A stretch of 64,000 nucleotides of DNA. Origin: Antedon mediterranea. Its lineage: Eukaryota > Echinodermata > Crinoidea > Comatulida > Antedonidae. Below the pieces are notes generated by a model that searched no databases, was not told the origin of the DNA, and worked only from the letters and a program-made list of their open reading frames with translations. Position numbers and translations under genes: made by a program. Below are positions 61,241 to 64,000 of this stretch, piece by piece. Position 1 is the first letter of the stretch. Each line of letters opens with the position of its first letter. The DNA lies in NCBI RefSeq assembly GCF_964355755.1, contig NC_092678.1, positions 4,498,922 to 4,562,921 on the forward strand. The letters are read 5' to 3'.

Positions 61241-63257
61241 AATTGTTCCATGATTAATGAATACATTATACTATCGTTTAGTTTTTGTTTATTTTTCCCG
61301 CCGCTCCTTTAGGCAGTTATATTCAAGATAACGGAATCATTTGAAAGAATTAGTTACAACCATGAATACGGCTGAAAAAATGGGTATTTGGAAACTTGGA
61401 CTCGACTGGGCATGCTCAAACTCCAAAGCACGTCTGGGAGAGGAGAGTCTATGAGATATATCCAGACAGTTACAGAAGGGAGGTGATGAAAAATAATTCT
61501 TAACGACATTTTTTTTTTATTTGCCATTTTAATATAACATAATAGTTATCCACTTTGACCAAAAATTTTTATCGAATAGCTGAATTGTCTTTCCTTTTTT
61601 TGGCAGAATCCTATTAATTGGGAAAGGCGTGGTATTTTAGCTGAAAAGTACGGTTCTTTAATTTTTTTATTACCCTTTCACGCGATCGACCTTCATAATA
61701 AAACAAAATGTGTCAACAATCGATTTTAAATTTGCATTAAAAATGTATATAATTCAAAAAGGAACTAACAACGACACAGATCATAAACCAACATTTGAAA
61801 AATCATTTAAGAACTTTATAATAAAAAATAAATAAAAAGTCTTCTATGGGTATGATAATAACAAACGCGAGCCTAATAATTCAATATTTTCAAACTTTGT
61901 TATCTTAAGGTTTAATTTGTTTTCTATTATAATAATCAAACTTTAGTGGACACTGCCTTCTGGTTTTATATAGAGTGCGGTGCATTTAGATGAGGTGGGA
62001 TCGTACAGTAATTGTAGTTAATAATTCAATCTTAAACGTAATTTCATATTTATTTTTTATTGATTTAAAAGTTAATAATATTTTTAATAAATCCCATGTT
62101 ATGCACTTTATCCGTCACCGTTTTAAGTGATTGCGGTTTGGAGAATGTGAAAAAAACAATTGGATTTATCTTTTTTGGTCATACCAAACATTTACAGTTA
62201 AATAAATGAATGCATTGACGATCGAAAGAAATGTATTTGATTTAAAATTAAAACATAATATGAATGAATATACAAAACATTACAAATATTACGTACATAA
62301 TGATTAAGTACATTTCAAGAATATTTTAGTTTTCTATATGAACTACCCCCTCTACAGTTTAATTATAATTTTGAAGTAAAGCAAACAAGAAAAGTACGAA
62401 TTGCTGTCACTATTCACATTTAATGGGGGTTTTCCAGGTTTGACGACAAAGAGTGACAGTCGTGAATCATTCCCAGGATCCACAATGAGTTGGTGATGAT
62501 TTAAAGTTTAGTTCGTCCAAAATGTGTTAATCTTGTTATTGAGATGTTCAGTATGTGTGAAAACGCGAATTGCAACATTTTGCCCGGGCGCTTATTTTTA
62601 GAAATTAAATCAATCAAATCGAGAGGTCAGAAAATCTATCTGAGTTTTCCAAGTACAGTATATCCAGAAAACTTCTATTGTATCGATCAGGTATTAATTC
62701 AATTCAATGAAAAATATAGATATATAAATACAATAAAAGGAAGAGAAGAAGTACACAGCATTATCAAAATTTACAAATTATGGGGAGAGGACCAAAAACT
62801 ATCTGTTGAGATAGTGCCTCTCTTCATTTAAAATACATTCTGGAATCTAACAACATATACTGTAATTATATCGTACTGCATTCATTGCATATAAGCTAGA
62901 ATTGGTCTAATTTGATTTGATTATTAAATTTACAATTTGGCTCAATATTTACAGCACTGTTAGTTGGATCTGTGGTTGGGGAATTTCCGGGTTCCAATTG
63001 TAGAACCTTTCGAATTGCTTCACTCGTAAAACATTTTGTTCACAAATATATATATATATATATTCTGAATTAATGGTAATTTTTATTTGAGCATCATAAG
63101 CTAATTGTAATTATTTCACTTAACCTACCCTCTGATTAATATTGGAACGATCCATATATTAGTGGTCTAGTTAAAAGCAGAAAAAAAAAACCCTCTGTTT
63201 CCAAATCTAATCGAACTATAGTCCTGCTATAAAAACGTAAAATATTAGCATTTTTTA

Positions 63258-63425
63258 ATCATGTTTACTTGTTGTTTTATTGAATGATAACAATCTTTGC
63301 TTAATTAACACCACTTTTGTAATGGTAGCTTCCAGTTTGTCAATAAAACTTCAAGATATTGAGTAAAAGTCATGTATTGAATCACCTTTTCGCTAAGGTA
63401 CGTCCTGCACCGTAATAATTTATTC
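63258..63425. repeat. Direct repeat, copy 2 of 2
   Basis: The diverged partner of 61063-61240, 2.2 kb away, with several small deletions and an insertion near its right end. Confidence 0.7.
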
Positions 63426-64000
63426 ATGATCATTGCTCCAAAATTAATAATAATTTTAATGAATTAAATACTATCGTACAGTATTTCTATATTCTATAAT
63501 AATAATTATCGAAATTTCAGCCACTTACGTTAAATTTTCTTTATATAATTATTTATGCTATTGACCACTAACTTTATCCGCGATACTGTTTATTACGTAA
63601 TTATTATCCGTGTAATATTCCAAAATAATAATTGAGTGTTAGCCCTCGTCTTCTCCATCTATTTGATTCGAGGGAGGATCAGAACGTACTGTATGTAAAA
63701 CAATGTAAATATAATCGTATTAGTACGATTCATGTTTTGCTTTTTTGGGGATGTAGCCTATTCTTTATTGAGGTTTGTTTTACGTACGTACCCTTCTAAA
63801 TTATTTTACATTAAAGTGAAGCGATTTTCTGAAAAAAAAAATTATAGGTCTATAATAATATTTTTAATTGATTGCTTTTTATTGATAATTGATATTAACT
63901 AAAACCCATATTTGTGATCATAAAACAAATTAAACATTTCAAATAAGAATAAGACTTTTAAAGTCACTTTAGGCCTACTAGGAAGAACAGAAATCGGTCG

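Larger units (their letters stand above)
60496..64000. other. Upstream region of VGLL4
   Basis: No supported gene. It holds a duplicated segment (61063-61240 and 63258-63425), an AT microsatellite at about 63049-63062, and one isolated 95-codon frame at 62544-62831 (plus) of unknown nature. The VGLL4 exon 1A promoter should lie in the first few hundred bases. Confidence 0.45.

Overview
This is animal nuclear DNA: AT-rich, dense in short GT-AG introns, with no operon-like packing and many short dispersed repeats. The protein-coding genes read as those of an invertebrate deuterostome. The word TAGGCCTA clusters around gene starts, which I associate with echinoderm and hemichordate genomes, so an echinoderm is my best guess; the sequence alone does not fix the species.

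Layout. (1) 1-5119, plus: 3' part of a NEK4-type NIMA-related kinase, 12 exons visible, N-terminus off the window. (2) 6805-9476, plus: BORCS6 (lyspersin), a subunit of the lysosome-positioning complex BORC, 5 exons, preceded by three 171-bp tandem repeats. (3) 10180-11415: a 42-bp minisatellite with about 29 copies. (4) 12321-18892, plus: a 10-exon amidase-signature enzyme of the type usually seen in bacteria. (5) 19638-20546, plus: an intronless class A GPCR with a TATA box. (6) 22262-44871, plus: ATG7, the E1-like enzyme of autophagy, 18 exons and 706 residues, with a 12-kb sixteenth intron full of repeats. (7) 48687-60495, minus: VGLL4, the TEAD co-regulator with two TDU motifs, with two alternative first coding exons. 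A tRNA gene with the odd anticodon AUC sits in its last intron. (8) 60496-64000: the region upstream of VGLL4, with no convincing gene.

Exon boundaries were set by eye from open frames, splice sites and phase. In every multi-exon gene the reading frame stays open across all proposed junctions, and the predicted lengths fit the families (ATG7 706 residues, VGLL4 274 or 259).

How the genes relate. ATG7 and VGLL4 are convergent neighbours, as they are in vertebrates, so this looks like a block kept since the deuterostome ancestor. NEK4, BORCS6, the amidase and the GPCR show no obvious shared pathway, although BORC and ATG7 both act in lysosome and autophagy biology.

The non-coding part is largely mobile and tandem DNA. 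It includes several MITE families with 3-bp TNA target duplications, a pair of inverted composite elements carrying the same 48-bp minisatellite, a 560-bp element with perfect 21-bp inverted ends, a 1.5-kb element with internal CRE-like repeats, and tRNA-like SINEs. I found no CRISPR array, operon or prokaryotic-style system.
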